Origin: Agromyces protaetiae
GTDB lineage: Bacteria; Actinomycetota; Actinomycetes; Actinomycetales; Microbacteriaceae
Direction: 5' to 3'
Assembly: GCF_030866785.1 (NCBI RefSeq)
Contig: NZ_CP133018.1
Span: 3,534,001 to 3,598,000, forward strand
Length of the DNA: 64,000 nucleotides
Under the pieces are notes generated by a model, which ran no database searches, was not told where the DNA came from, and saw nothing but the letters and a program-made list of their open reading frames with translations. Position 1 is the stretch's first letter, and each line of letters starts with the position of its first letter. Positions 8,926-18,767 of the stretch are shown here, in pieces. The position numbers were made by a program, and so were the translations under genes.

Positions 8926-9339
8926 TCAGCGGCGTGCGGCCTTCAGTTCGTGGCCGTGCACCGTGAGGGCGTAGATGACGAGGATGTCGAGCGTGAGCAC
9001 CACGAGCGACCACCACGGCTGCACGGGCAGCAGCGCGAGCTGACCGAACGCGTTGAGCGCCACGAGGATGATGGCGACCACGCGCGCCCACGTCGCACCC
9101 GTGATGAGTGCGGCACCGACCAGGATGAGCAGCACCCCGAGGATCAGGTGCCACCAGCCCCACCCCGAGGTGTCGAACAGGATCAGCCCACCCTCGGCGG
9201 CGACGAAGTATGCGCTGTTCGGCATCAGGATCGCCACGAGTCCGTAGATCGCATCGAAGACGCCGGCGATCATGATGACGATGGCGGCGAACCACCCCCA
9301 CCCGACCCAACCGGTCGTATTGGTGTCCACTGTGCTCAT
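8926..9339 (-). CDS. Four-helix membrane protein, DUF7144-like
   Basis: 137-residue integral membrane protein with four predicted helices: [66 protein letters not shown] and [19 protein letters not shown]. Spacing and the Trp-rich loops match a family widespread in actinobacteria with no established function. The ATG at 9339 is chosen because GAGGGGG precedes it; an in-frame start 30 nt upstream lacks this. It is a single gene, convergent with the shikimate dehydrogenase gene and divergent from purL. Confidence 0.8.
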   Translation of the reverse strand: MSTVDTNTTGWVGWGWFAAIVIMIAGVFDAIYGLVAILMPNSAYFVAAEGGLILFDTSGWGWWHLILGVLLILVGAALITGATWARVVAIILVALNAFGQLALLPVQPWWSLVVLTLDILVIYALTVHGHELKAARR

Positions 9340-9602
9340 CGGAACCCCCTCGGTTCGAGCATTCCTCATGGAATGCGCCTACGCGCATCATCCACCCAGC
9401 GAACACCCAGGGTCAAGCGCGCCGCGCCGGGTCTCGCAGCGCACCCCGTCGGCGGCCGGCCGGCGTGCGGCCGGCGCCCGGCGCGGCATCGGGCCCACGG
9501 AGGGCCGACGGCAGGCCCACCCGCCCCGCGCGGCTAGACTTGGCAGGTCAGGCACCCGCCCCGCGGCATCCGCCCGCCGCCGTTCTCTGGAGCTCGCCAC
9601 CT

Positions 9603-11942
<2,340 letters not shown>

Positions 11943-12055
11943 TCACGAGTCGGGTGCGGCGGCATGCGCCGCCCGCTGCGTCTGCGCCGCGCTCCACGTT
12001 CGCGGCACGTCCGTCGCGGGTGGCGCGGAACCGCGGACACGGCGGGATGGGCTGC

Positions 12056-12121
12056 GGTGAGCGCGGCCGGTGAGGTGAGCGCGGCCGGTGAGCGGATGCC
12101 TCGCGGATGCCTCGCGGATGG
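12056..12121. repeat. Tandem repeats in purL-Nudix intergenic region
   Basis: An 18-bp unit (GGTGAGCGCGGCCGGTGA) occurs twice at 12056-12091, followed by an 11-bp unit CGGATGCCTCG twice plus a partial copy (12093-12121). The rest of the 253-bp gap between purL and the Nudix gene shows no gene. Confidence 0.75.
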
Positions 12122-12195
12122 CGACGGCGTCGCTGATACGGCGGACGGCGTAGAGTCGGCGGCGGACGCGGGCCGGCTGGCGCGAGGAGGCGCGA

Positions 12196-12708
12196 ATGGG
12201 CGAAGCACGACAGCGATACTCCGAGGAGTACGCGGCGAGCCATGGCCGGTTCGCGCTGATCCCCGCCTCCTACGTGTTCCTGTTCGACGGATCCCCGGGC
12301 GAGGCCGACGAACGCGTGCTGCTGCAGCGCCGTGCGAACACCGGGTACTACGACGGCTGGTGGGCGGCGTCGGCCGCGGGCCACGTCGACCCGGGTGAGT
12401 CGGTGTTCGCGTGCGCGGCCCGCGAGGCGGCTGAAGAGATCGGCGTCGAGGTGTCGGAGTCGTCGCTGCAGCCGCTCACGGCCATGCACCGTACGACGCG
12501 GGGCGGCGGCCCCATCGAGCAGCGCCTCGACGTGTTCTTCGCGTGCCGCTCGTGGGCGGGTGAGCCGCGGCTCGTCGAGCCCAAGGCCGACGCCCTCGAG
12601 TGGTTCGCGCTCGACGCACTGCCCGACCGGGTCGTGCACCACGAGCGCTTCGTGCTCGAGGGCCACCGCGACGGCACGCTGCTGCCCGTCACCGCGTTCG
12701 GCTTCTGA
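12196..12708 (+). CDS. NUDIX hydrolase
   Basis: 170-residue Nudix protein. The signature GHVDPGESVFACAAREAAEEIGV (about residues 63-85) contains all invariant residues of Gx5Ex7REUxEExGU, so it should bind Mg and cleave a nucleoside diphosphate linked to another group. The N-terminal ASYVFLFDG and LLQRRANTGYYDGWWAASA resemble Nudix proteins annotated as NTP pyrophosphohydrolases or mutator-type enzymes; the substrate cannot be told. It stands alone, convergent with the Erm gene. Confidence 0.9.
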   Translation: MGEARQRYSEEYAASHGRFALIPASYVFLFDGSPGEADERVLLQRRANTGYYDGWWAASAAGHVDPGESVFACAAREAAEEIGVEVSESSLQPLTAMHRTTRGGGPIEQRLDVFFACRSWAGEPRLVEPKADALEWFALDALPDRVVHHERFVLEGHRDGTLLPVTAFGF

Positions 12709-12719
12709 GCCGCACGCGG

Positions 12720-12737
12720 GCCTGTACCCACAGGCCG
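12720..12737. terminator. Short hairpin between convergent Nudix and Erm genes
   Basis: GGCCTGT-ACCC-ACAGGCC: a 7-bp perfect stem with a 4-nt loop located 12 bp after the Nudix stop. There is no U-tract, as is common in this genome. Confidence 0.5.
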
Positions 12738-12846
12738 AGATCCAGGCGAACCCCGGGGCCGTCGATCTCCTCGGCATCGAGAAGTCACGGATGGCGGGTC
12801 AGCGGCGAGCGCACCCACCATCCGCGACCGTTCGAGGAGATCTGCG

Positions 12847-13941
12847 TCACGGGCGGGGTCGGACGGCGTGCCACAGGGCCGACCAATCGGCCGGGGCGAG
12901 GCGCGCGGGGAGGGCGTCGGCCCGGATGCCACGGCGGGTGAGCCACGTCTTCGCGTTCGGGAGCGGCCGCGACGCGCGCGACAGCACCTGCGCGAGTCCA
13001 CGACCGCGGCCGCCGAAGACGGACGCGACGTAGGCCTGGTAGGCGCGACGCTCCCGGTCGGCCACGAGCGGCTCCGCCCGGCGGCGGATGGTGAAGAGCC
13101 CGCCGTCGACCGACGGTGCCGGACGGAAGGCGCGGGCCGGCACGCGCCGATCGAGCTCGAACTCGAACCACGGCGCCCACTGCACGGTGAGCTGGCTCGT
13201 GCCGCCGACCCCGCACCGGCGCCGCGCGACCTCCCACTGGGTGAGCAGCACCGCGTCGGTCCACGCCGGCTCGGCGAGGATCCGACGAAGGATCGGCGTC
13301 GTCACGTGGAACGGCACATTGCTCGCGATCACATGCGGCTCCGAGGGGAGTGGCCAGGTCAATGCGTCGCCCGTGACCACGCGCACCGGGCGCGAAGCTC
13401 CAGCGCCACCGGGTGGCGCGTGGTCGCGCTGACTCCCGTGGCGACGACCGTCTCGCGCGGTCCGATGCATCCGACCCGCGTGGCGTCCGGGATCCGCCGC
13501 GCGGCGGTGATCGGCGCGGCCCGCGCGGCTCACGCCGTCCCCCAGCTCTCGCCGAAGCGCATCCGCGCGACGCGGGTCGAGCTCGACGGCCGTGAGCGGC
13601 CGACCGAGCGCGGCGAGTGGACGCGTGAGCGCGCCACCGCCGGCGCCGAGTTCGACGATCGACCCGTCGGTCGCGCCGACGAGCTCGACGACGCGATCGA
13701 TCACGCGGCGATCGATGAGGAAGTTCTGGCCGAGCTCGTGCCGTCCGCCAACGGGTTCGAACGCACTCGGCGCATCGGCGGCCGGCCGCGACCGGCCCCG
13801 CGCCGGCCGCTCGGGCCGATCCGACCCGATGCGGTCGTGTGCCTGCGCGCGGCCGGGGTCATGGTGGAGACGGTCGGGCCGGCCGGACGGGCGCCGGTCG
13901 GATGGGTGACGTGAAGGGTCTGAGGATCGATGGGTGTGCAA
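12847..13941 (-). CDS. Erm-type 23S rRNA adenine-N6 methyltransferase with internal insert
   Basis: RsmA/Erm-fold SAM-dependent methyltransferase. HELGQNFLIDRRVIDRVVELV, the SAM motif VELGAGGGALTRPLA, AVELDPRRADALRREL, VRVVTGDALTW and the NVPF catalytic motif (SNVPFHVTTPILRRIL) are all present, followed by PSVDGGLFTIRRR. Erm enzymes methylate A2058 of 23S rRNA and give MLS resistance. About 48 Arg/Gly/His-rich residues are inserted between DALRRELGD and VRVVTGDAL, where relatives have a short turn. There is no in-frame ATG. TTG at 13941 has a good GGAG; GTG at 13992 is the alternative. The 5' region carries a promoter and leader ORF. Confidence 0.8.
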   Translation of the reverse strand: MHTHRSSDPSRHPSDRRPSGRPDRLHHDPGRAQAHDRIGSDRPERPARGRSRPAADAPSAFEPVGGRHELGQNFLIDRRVIDRVVELVGATDGSIVELGAGGGALTRPLAALGRPLTAVELDPRRADALRRELGDGVSRAGRADHRRAADPGRHAGRMHRTARDGRRHGSQRDHAPPGGAGASRPVRVVTGDALTWPLPSEPHVIASNVPFHVTTPILRRILAEPAWTDAVLLTQWEVARRRCGVGGTSQLTVQWAPWFEFELDRRVPARAFRPAPSVDGGLFTIRRRAEPLVADRERRAYQAYVASVFGGRGRGLAQVLSRASRPLPNAKTWLTRRGIRADALPARLAPADWSALWHAVRPRP

Positions 13942-14049
13942 CTGCTGCTCCGCTGGCGAGAAGACCTGCAGCCGGGCACGCCGAACGCGCACCGGCCATG
14001 GACAGGTGGCCGAGGCGAAGGGTCGCGAACGAGGGTCGGACGCTCCGCC

Positions 14050-14076
14050 TCAGGCGGTGCGGGGCCGAATGATCAT
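14050..14076 (-). CDS. Putative 8-codon regulatory leader peptide upstream of erm
   Basis: ATG to TGA encoding MIIRPRTA, between a good promoter and the erm gene. The RPR segment fits the Arg/Lys-x-Arg/Lys pattern at which macrolide-bound ribosomes are known to stall. Its stop codon lies inside the hairpin CCGCC-TGA-GGCGG (14045-14057). No strong ribosome-binding site is seen. Leader function is inference from position and motif. Confidence 0.45.
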   Translation of the reverse strand: MIIRPRTA

Positions 14077-14105
14077 CGCGGAGAAGTCAGCTGACACAGT
14101 CGGCG

Positions 14106-14135
14106 AGCCTAGCAAGCCGTGTGGAGTCGTCGCAA
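14106..14135 (-). promoter_or_regulatory. Promoter of the erm transcript
   Basis: On the minus strand, TTGCGA (14135-14130), an 18-bp spacer and TAGGCT (14111-14106) form a sigma-A-like promoter. The predicted transcript start near 14099 leaves about 23 nt before the leader ORF and about 160 nt before the erm start. Confidence 0.6.
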
Positions 14136-14258
14136 TCTACGGGCGCGGCGGGCCGAACACCCGTACATCGTGACGGTGTGGAAACGGTGGGTCGCGCGGG
14201 ACGCGGCTGCTCGGGCGGCGTCGGGTGGGGAGCGGGCAAGCGGGGGCGGATGCCTCGG

Positions 14259-14870
14259 TCAGGCGCCCTGGGGCGGGTGCGCGAGCAGGTCGGCGCGCTC
14301 GGCGAGGTAGCGGTCGAGGGGGACGAGGGCGTTCGCCTGGGTCGGGCTCCAGCGGACCTGCACGACGCCGTCGCGCACCTGCACGTCGGCGTCGGGGTCG
14401 GTGAGCTCGACGGCGTCGAGCGCGATCGGGCGCGCATCGAACACGACGGTCTCGCCCTCGGCGATGCCGCCCTTCACCGCGGCCGCACGGAACGCGCGAT
14501 GCTCGGCGACGGCGTTCGCCGTGATCGAGCGCCGGGCCGGGCGTTCGGCGCGGACGACGCGGCCCGCCTCGTACAGCCGGCCGGCGTCGTCGAGCACCAG
14601 CACACCGAGCCGCCACACTCTGCCGAGCGGCCGCAGTCTCGGCGCCCGCGGGATGCCGAGCACGCGACGCGGCGGCTCGTACTCGGCCAGCACTTCGGTC
14701 CTCGCGCCTGCGGCGCGGAGCGTCTCGACCGCGTCTGCCACCGCCGCCCGCGCGACGGCGAGCGCGGCGGCCGCACCCGAGGCATCCGGCCCACCCGAGG
14801 CATCCGGCCCGCCCGGGGCATCCGGCCCGCCCGAGGCAGCCGGCCCGCCCGAGGCATCCGGCTCGCTCAC
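14259..14870 (-). CDS. Unknown protein with Asp-Ala-Ser-Gly repeat N-terminus
   Basis: 203 residues, no recognised domain. Residues 2-30 are five repeats of (D/A)A(S/P)GGP, encoded by a perfectly phased 18-bp tandem repeat (14776-14865). The remainder is an alpha/beta-looking domain (LGRVWRLGVLVLDDAGRLYEAGRVVRAERPARRSI, then EGETVVFDARPIALDAVEL and VQVRDGVVQVRWSPTQANALVPLDRYLAERADLL). The GTG start overlaps the upstream stop as GTGA, implying translational coupling with the preceding gene and a joint function. Confidence 0.6.
   Translation of the reverse strand: MSEPDASGGPAASGGPDAPGGPDASGGPDASGAAAALAVARAAVADAVETLRAAGARTEVLAEYEPPRRVLGIPRAPRLRPLGRVWRLGVLVLDDAGRLYEAGRVVRAERPARRSITANAVAEHRAFRAAAVKGGIAEGETVVFDARPIALDAVELTDPDADVQVRDGVVQVRWSPTQANALVPLDRYLAERADLLAHPPQGA
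14776..14865. repeat. 18-bp tandem repeat inside a coding sequence
   Basis: Five consecutive 18-bp units of the form CCCGAGGCATCCGGCCCA, with few substitutions. They keep the reading frame of the minus-strand gene and encode its N-terminal DASGGP repeats. The unit contains GGCATCCG, a word strongly over-represented in the window. Confidence 0.9.
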
Positions 14871-15289
14871 CGCGACCGCCCGATGAGCTCGAGCAGCGCG
14901 AGGCCGTAGGCCTCGGCGGGCTCGGGGTGCTCGAACCGGCGCCGCTCGCCGTCGAGCTCGATCTCGACCTCGAAGGCGTCGTCGAGTCGGCGCAGCAAGC
15001 GGAACGACCCTCGCAGCAGTTCGCGCAGCTGATCCTCGCGCGGCAGCCAGACGGCGTCGCCGAGGCTCACCGAGTCGAGCGCCCACTCGGTCGTTCCGTT
15101 GAAGCCCAGGATCGTCGCGCCCGAGGGCGTGCGGTGCGACTCGATGGTCATCTCGCTCACCGTGAACACCTGCGCCTCGAACTCGGGCTCGACCTGGTCG
15201 GAGAGGTCGAGCTGGAAGCGGTCGCCAGACGCCGGGCGCCAGACGAGCCCGACGCGCTTGAGCGTGACGGCGAGCTCTCGGCTGATCAT
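14867..15289 (-). CDS. Unknown actinobacterial protein, first gene of coupled pair
   Basis: 140 residues, soluble. The pattern MISRELAVTLKRVGLVWRPASGDRFQL, TVSEMTIESHRTPSGATILGFNGTTEWALDSV and VWLPREDQLRELLRGSF is one I recall from conserved actinobacterial proteins often labelled 'pilus assembly protein CpaE' without real support, so I give no function. The ATG at 15289 has GGGA upstream and is preferred over a GTG 9 nt earlier. It overlaps the next gene by 4 nt. Confidence 0.7.
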   Translation of the reverse strand: MISRELAVTLKRVGLVWRPASGDRFQLDLSDQVEPEFEAQVFTVSEMTIESHRTPSGATILGFNGTTEWALDSVSLGDAVWLPREDQLRELLRGSFRLLRRLDDAFEVEIELDGERRRFEHPEPAEAYGLALLELIGRSR

Positions 15290-15340
15290 GCGTCCCACGC
15301 TACCGAGTCGCGCTCGGAACCGGGTTACGGCCCCGAAATG

Positions 15341-15377
15341 GCGTAAGCCCCGCCGGGGTGAAGGGCGGGGCTTACGC
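15341..15377. terminator. GC-rich 14-bp hairpin
   Basis: Perfect arms GCGTAAGCCCCGCC (15341-15354) and GGCGGGGCTTACGC (15364-15377) around a 9-nt loop. It lies between divergent genes, so it is either an orphan terminator, an attenuator or a protein-binding site. No gene is seen from 15290 to 15591. Confidence 0.6.
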
Positions 15378-15455
15378 GGTAGGCATCGCTGCCTGGCGCG
15401 AACGACGGCTCCGGGGTGGTGAGGGTAGAGCGTCGATCACGTGATTCGAGAATAG

Positions 15456-15470
15456 CACACTGATATATTC
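15456..15470 (+). promoter_or_regulatory. AT-rich promoter-like box upstream of RCC1 gene
   Basis: CACACTGATATATTC, containing TATATT as a -10 candidate. It shares the CTGATAT core with the box at 17559-17573. A perfect 10-bp palindrome ATCACGTGAT lies just upstream at 15436-15445 and could be an operator. Confidence 0.45.
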
Positions 15471-15591
15471 TCCGCAATGAGACCTGGGCAGTATTGCGGT
15501 GTTCTGGTGAGAGGTGTAAACCGACAGGCGACGCGGAGGTTCAGGGGTGGGTGCGTTGCGTCAGTCCTCGATGCAGCAAAGGAGTTCCATC

Positions 15592-17478
15592 ATGTGGAGG
15601 ACAGCACCCAATCACCCGATCACGCCCGCGCGATCACTCACCCACGACGACGTACGACGCCGCCCGCACTGGAGGCGCACCGCCGTCGCCATCGGGCTCA
15701 TCGCCGCCCTGACCGGCGCCGGGGCCGCCCCCGCGCTCGCGGCACCCGAGCATCAGGGCGTCATCGCCTGGGGCAGCCAGACCCCGCTGCCGATCCCCAC
15801 GGCTGCCGAATCCGGTGTCGCCGCGGTGAGCATCAACCGATCGCTGCCGCTCACGGCGCTCGCGCTCAAGACCGATGGCACGGTCATCGGCTGGGGCAAC
15901 AATGCCAACGACATGGCCACACCGCCGCCGGCCGCGCAATCCGGTGTCGAGGGGATCGCCGTGGGAAGCACGTTCTCGATGGTGCTGAAGGCCGACGGCT
16001 CGGTCGTCGCCTGGGGAGCCACGAGTGCCGGGCAGACCCCCGCCCCTCCGGCCGCGCAGTCGGGGGTCGTCGGCATCGCTGCCGGCGCGACGCATGCGCT
16101 CGCGGTCAAGTCCGATGGCAGCGTCATCGGCTGGGGCTCGAACTCCGTCGGCGAGATCACCATCCCTCCGGCGGCCCAATCCGGGGTGATCGCCGTCGCC
16201 GCGTCGAGTGGCTTCTCGCTCGCCCTGAAATCCGACGGAACCGTGGTCGGCTGGGGACTGAACTTCGCGGGCCAGGCGACGCCGCCGCCCGGACTCGCGA
16301 ACGTGACCGCCATCTCCGCGGGCTCCTTCCACGCACTCGCGCTGAGATCCGACGGGTCGGTCGTCGGCTGGGGCGACAACGGTGCGGCGCAAGCCGCACC
16401 GCCACCCGCCGCATCTTCAGGGGTGGTCGCCATCTCTGCAGGCGCCGCGCATTCGCTCGCGCTGAAGTCCGACGGGTCGGTCGTCGGGTGGGGAACCGGC
16501 ACAGCCGTAAGCCCTCCGCCGGCCGCAAGCAGTGGGGTCGTCGCCATCTCCGCCGGCAACGAGGCATCCCTCGCCGTGAAGGATCTCTCGGTCGCGCCGA
16601 CGATCTCGGGGACGCCGCCGAGCGGCGCGGTCGGGACGCCGTACTCGTTCGCGTACGACGTGAACGGGGTCCCGGCGCCGAGCACCTCGGTGTTCGCCGG
16701 CACCACACTGCCGCCTGGGCTCAGCCTGTCTGCTGACGGGGTGATCTCCGGGACCCCGACCGAGGCGGGCACGTTCTCGTTCGTCGTGGTCGCGTTCAAC
16801 GGCGTGAGCCCGGACGCCGCGCTGGAGTCGACGATCACGATCAACCAGGCGCCGACGATCTCGGGCACTCCGCCCGGGGGCACGGTCGGGCAGCCGTACT
16901 CGTTCGGGTACACGGTGACGGGAACGCCAGCGCCGACCGTCGCACTCCTGGCCGGCACGTCGCTGCCGCCCGGACTGACACTGTCGGCGGCGGGGGTGAT
17001 CTCTGGCACGCCGACCACGGCGGGCACGTTCAGCTTCACGGTCGAGGCCTCGAACGGGGTCAACCCGACGGCGTTGCTGGAGTCGACGATCACGGTTCAG
17101 GCGGCGCCCAAGCCGAAGGCGGATGTCTCGGTCGCGATCACCGGGCCCGCCACGGCGAAGAAGGGCACGCCCGTGTCGTATCAGGTGACGGTGAGCAATG
17201 CCGGACCGCAGACGTCGGTCAACGTGGGGGCGACGATCCTCGTGTCGACGGACTTCACGATCCAGACGATCCCGGCCGGTGCGACCCGGATCGGACAGCT
17301 CGTGACCTTCCCGACGGCCAGCTACACCGCCGGCCAGCAGCGGCAGTTCACGATCACGCTCGTGCCGAAGGCGAACTCGGGCACCGCCCTGCTCGCCGCC
17401 GCGACCGGGTCGCTCGTCACGCCTGATCCGAAGCTGGTGAACAACGCGGCAGCGAAATCGGTGAAACTCACCAAGTAG
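15592..17478 (+). CDS. Secreted RCC1-propeller / Ig-like / DUF11 protein
   Basis: 628-residue exported protein. The ATG has AAAGGAG at 9 nt. A signal peptide (HWRRTAVAIGLIAALTGAGAAPALAA) is followed by seven RCC1-type blades with the recurring DG(S/T)V(V/I)GWG motif (about residues 58-335). Then come two putative-Ig (He_PIG) domains with PTISGTPP ... LPPGL(S/T)LSA(D/A)GVISGTPT (about 340-500) and one DUF11 domain at the C-terminus (KADVSVAITGPATAKKGTPVSYQVTV). There is no membrane anchor, so it is probably released or held non-covalently. It reads toward the propeller protein and the A/B array and has a similar promoter-like box. Confidence 0.88.
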   Translation: MWRTAPNHPITPARSLTHDDVRRRPHWRRTAVAIGLIAALTGAGAAPALAAPEHQGVIAWGSQTPLPIPTAAESGVAAVSINRSLPLTALALKTDGTVIGWGNNANDMATPPPAAQSGVEGIAVGSTFSMVLKADGSVVAWGATSAGQTPAPPAAQSGVVGIAAGATHALAVKSDGSVIGWGSNSVGEITIPPAAQSGVIAVAASSGFSLALKSDGTVVGWGLNFAGQATPPPGLANVTAISAGSFHALALRSDGSVVGWGDNGAAQAAPPPAASSGVVAISAGAAHSLALKSDGSVVGWGTGTAVSPPPAASSGVVAISAGNEASLAVKDLSVAPTISGTPPSGAVGTPYSFAYDVNGVPAPSTSVFAGTTLPPGLSLSADGVISGTPTEAGTFSFVVVAFNGVSPDAALESTITINQAPTISGTPPGGTVGQPYSFGYTVTGTPAPTVALLAGTSLPPGLTLSAAGVISGTPTTAGTFSFTVEASNGVNPTALLESTITVQAAPKPKADVSVAITGPATAKKGTPVSYQVTVSNAGPQTSVNVGATILVSTDFTIQTIPAGATRIGQLVTFPTASYTAGQQRQFTITLVPKANSGTALLAAATGSLVTPDPKLVNNAAAKSVKLTK

Positions 17479-17491
17479 TCCGCGGTGCGAC

Positions 17492-17523
17492 CGGCGGGAC
17501 CGCCTCTCGGGGTGGCCCCGCCG
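17492..17523 (+). terminator. Possible terminator after RCC1 gene
   Basis: CGGCGGG (17492-17498) and CCCGCCG (17517-17523) can form a 7-bp stem 13 bp after the stop codon. There is no U-tract. Confidence 0.45.
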
Positions 17524-17558
17524 ATCTCTGGGTGAATGTTTCGACCACCTGGAGACCG

Positions 17559-17573
17559 TATGCTGATATGCTA
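17559..17573 (+). promoter_or_regulatory. AT-rich promoter-like box upstream of propeller gene
   Basis: TATGCTGATATGCTA, with two overlapping TAnnnT -10 candidates, 40 bp before the start codon. It is nearly identical to the minus-strand box at the RHS gene (TATACTGCTATGCTA). Confidence 0.5.
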
Positions 17574-17613
17574 GCCGACGTACGATGACGTTCACCGCAA
17601 GGGGAAAACACCG

Positions 17614-18681
17614 ATGTTTTCACTCCGGCCCGGGAGCGCCGCGCTCGTCGCCGCGCTCCTCACCGCCGCTCCACTGACCGCCGACGGCCCCGCCCGAGCG
17701 GAGCCCCCCGACCTCGCGGCGACGACCTGCATCGCGCGGATCGGCGTGCAGGTCTCGTGCAAGGTGCTCGACGCCGCCCAGTTCAGGGCGGCAGACGCCC
17801 GCGTGGCGGCGACCGTGCTGCCGCCCGGACTCGAGCTCACCGACGACGGGCGGATCGCCGGAACGCCGACCCACGCGGGAATCACCCACGTGAGCCTGAC
17901 GACGGGTGGCACGACCACCAGCGTGCCGGTCGTGGTCTCCGATGTCGACTACCTCGCGGTGACGCTCTCCGCCGACGGCAAGACCCTGCGCGGGACGCGG
18001 TGGGACGGCGCCCATGTGGTGCTCCATCAGGGATTGACCGCGAGCGACGTGCGTGGCCTGGGCATCCACCCGAACGGCTCGGTGTATCTCTTGACCGAGC
18101 GGACGCTGCTCCGGATCGTCCGCCCCGGCCAGGTCAGCGTGGTGCTCGACGGCCTGCAGGCCGAGGCGATGGACCTCTCGCCGAGCGGCGAGATCCACAT
18201 CGCCTCCCGGACCGAGATCCTCAGCCTGCAGACCGACGGGCAGGTGTTCCACCGTGCCCGCAGCGGCAAGGTCATGGACGTCCTCGAGGACGACGCGGGC
18301 GACATCTGGACCCTCGAGTGGGCCGGTGAACGGCGGGTCCTCCATCACATCGCGGTGGACACCTGTGAGTGGCACGCGCACGACGTCGGCTACTCGCCCT
18401 CCTCCATCGCGGACAACCGCGGCCAGATCTATGTCACGACCAACGCGTCCCTGTTCGACCCGTACCACGTCGTGGCGACCGACCACTCCGGGAGCCTGAC
18501 CACGCTGCCGCTGCCCGATCGCTCGTTCCGTCTCGAGTACAGCGACCTCTTCGGACTGCTCGCCACGGATCGGCACGAGAGCGCGCAGCTCGCACTTGGC
18601 GCGCCGCTGGCACACAGCCAGCTCGCCGACCCGACCTTCCAACGGGTGGCCGCAGCCGAACATCTCACGCACACCGAGTGA
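17614..18681 (+). CDS. Secreted Ig-like / beta-propeller protein
   Basis: 355 residues. A signal peptide (GSAALVAALLTAAPLTADGPARA) is followed by a Cys-bearing segment (CIARIGVQVSCKVL) and an He_PIG-like unit (LPPGLELTDDGRIAGTPTHAG). The rest looks like an NHL/SMP-30-type propeller, with repeating strands such as RGLGIHPNGSVYLLTERTLLRIV, AMDLSPSGEIHIASRTEILSLQ, VLEDDAGDIWTLEW and SIADNRGQIYVTTN. No catalytic residues are recognised. The Ig-like unit links it to the RCC1 protein upstream. It is convergent with the A/B array, with a hairpin between. Extracellular binding is inference. Confidence 0.75.
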   Translation: MFSLRPGSAALVAALLTAAPLTADGPARAEPPDLAATTCIARIGVQVSCKVLDAAQFRAADARVAATVLPPGLELTDDGRIAGTPTHAGITHVSLTTGGTTTSVPVVVSDVDYLAVTLSADGKTLRGTRWDGAHVVLHQGLTASDVRGLGIHPNGSVYLLTERTLLRIVRPGQVSVVLDGLQAEAMDLSPSGEIHIASRTEILSLQTDGQVFHRARSGKVMDVLEDDAGDIWTLEWAGERRVLHHIAVDTCEWHAHDVGYSPSSIADNRGQIYVTTNASLFDPYHVVATDHSGSLTTLPLPDRSFRLEYSDLFGLLATDRHESAQLALGAPLAHSQLADPTFQRVAAAEHLTHTE

Positions 18682-18709
18682 CTCCCCGGGGAGGCCTGCG
18701 GAACCCGTC

Positions 18710-18747
18710 GACGCCGGAGCCCCCGGTGCAGCCGGGGCTCGGGCGTC
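18710..18747. terminator. Bidirectional terminator-like hairpin
   Basis: A long GC-rich stem: GACGCCGGAGCCCC (from 18710) pairs imperfectly with GGGGCTCGGGCGTC (to 18747) between two convergent genes. Confidence 0.65.
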
Positions 18748-18767
18748 CACGCTGTGGCATGCGGTGA

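Noticed and set aside
13701..13979. A 92-codon ATG-initiated frame overlapping the erm 5' end
   Set aside because: It is out of frame with the methyltransferase motifs and shows no domain. It could at most act as a regulatory uORF.
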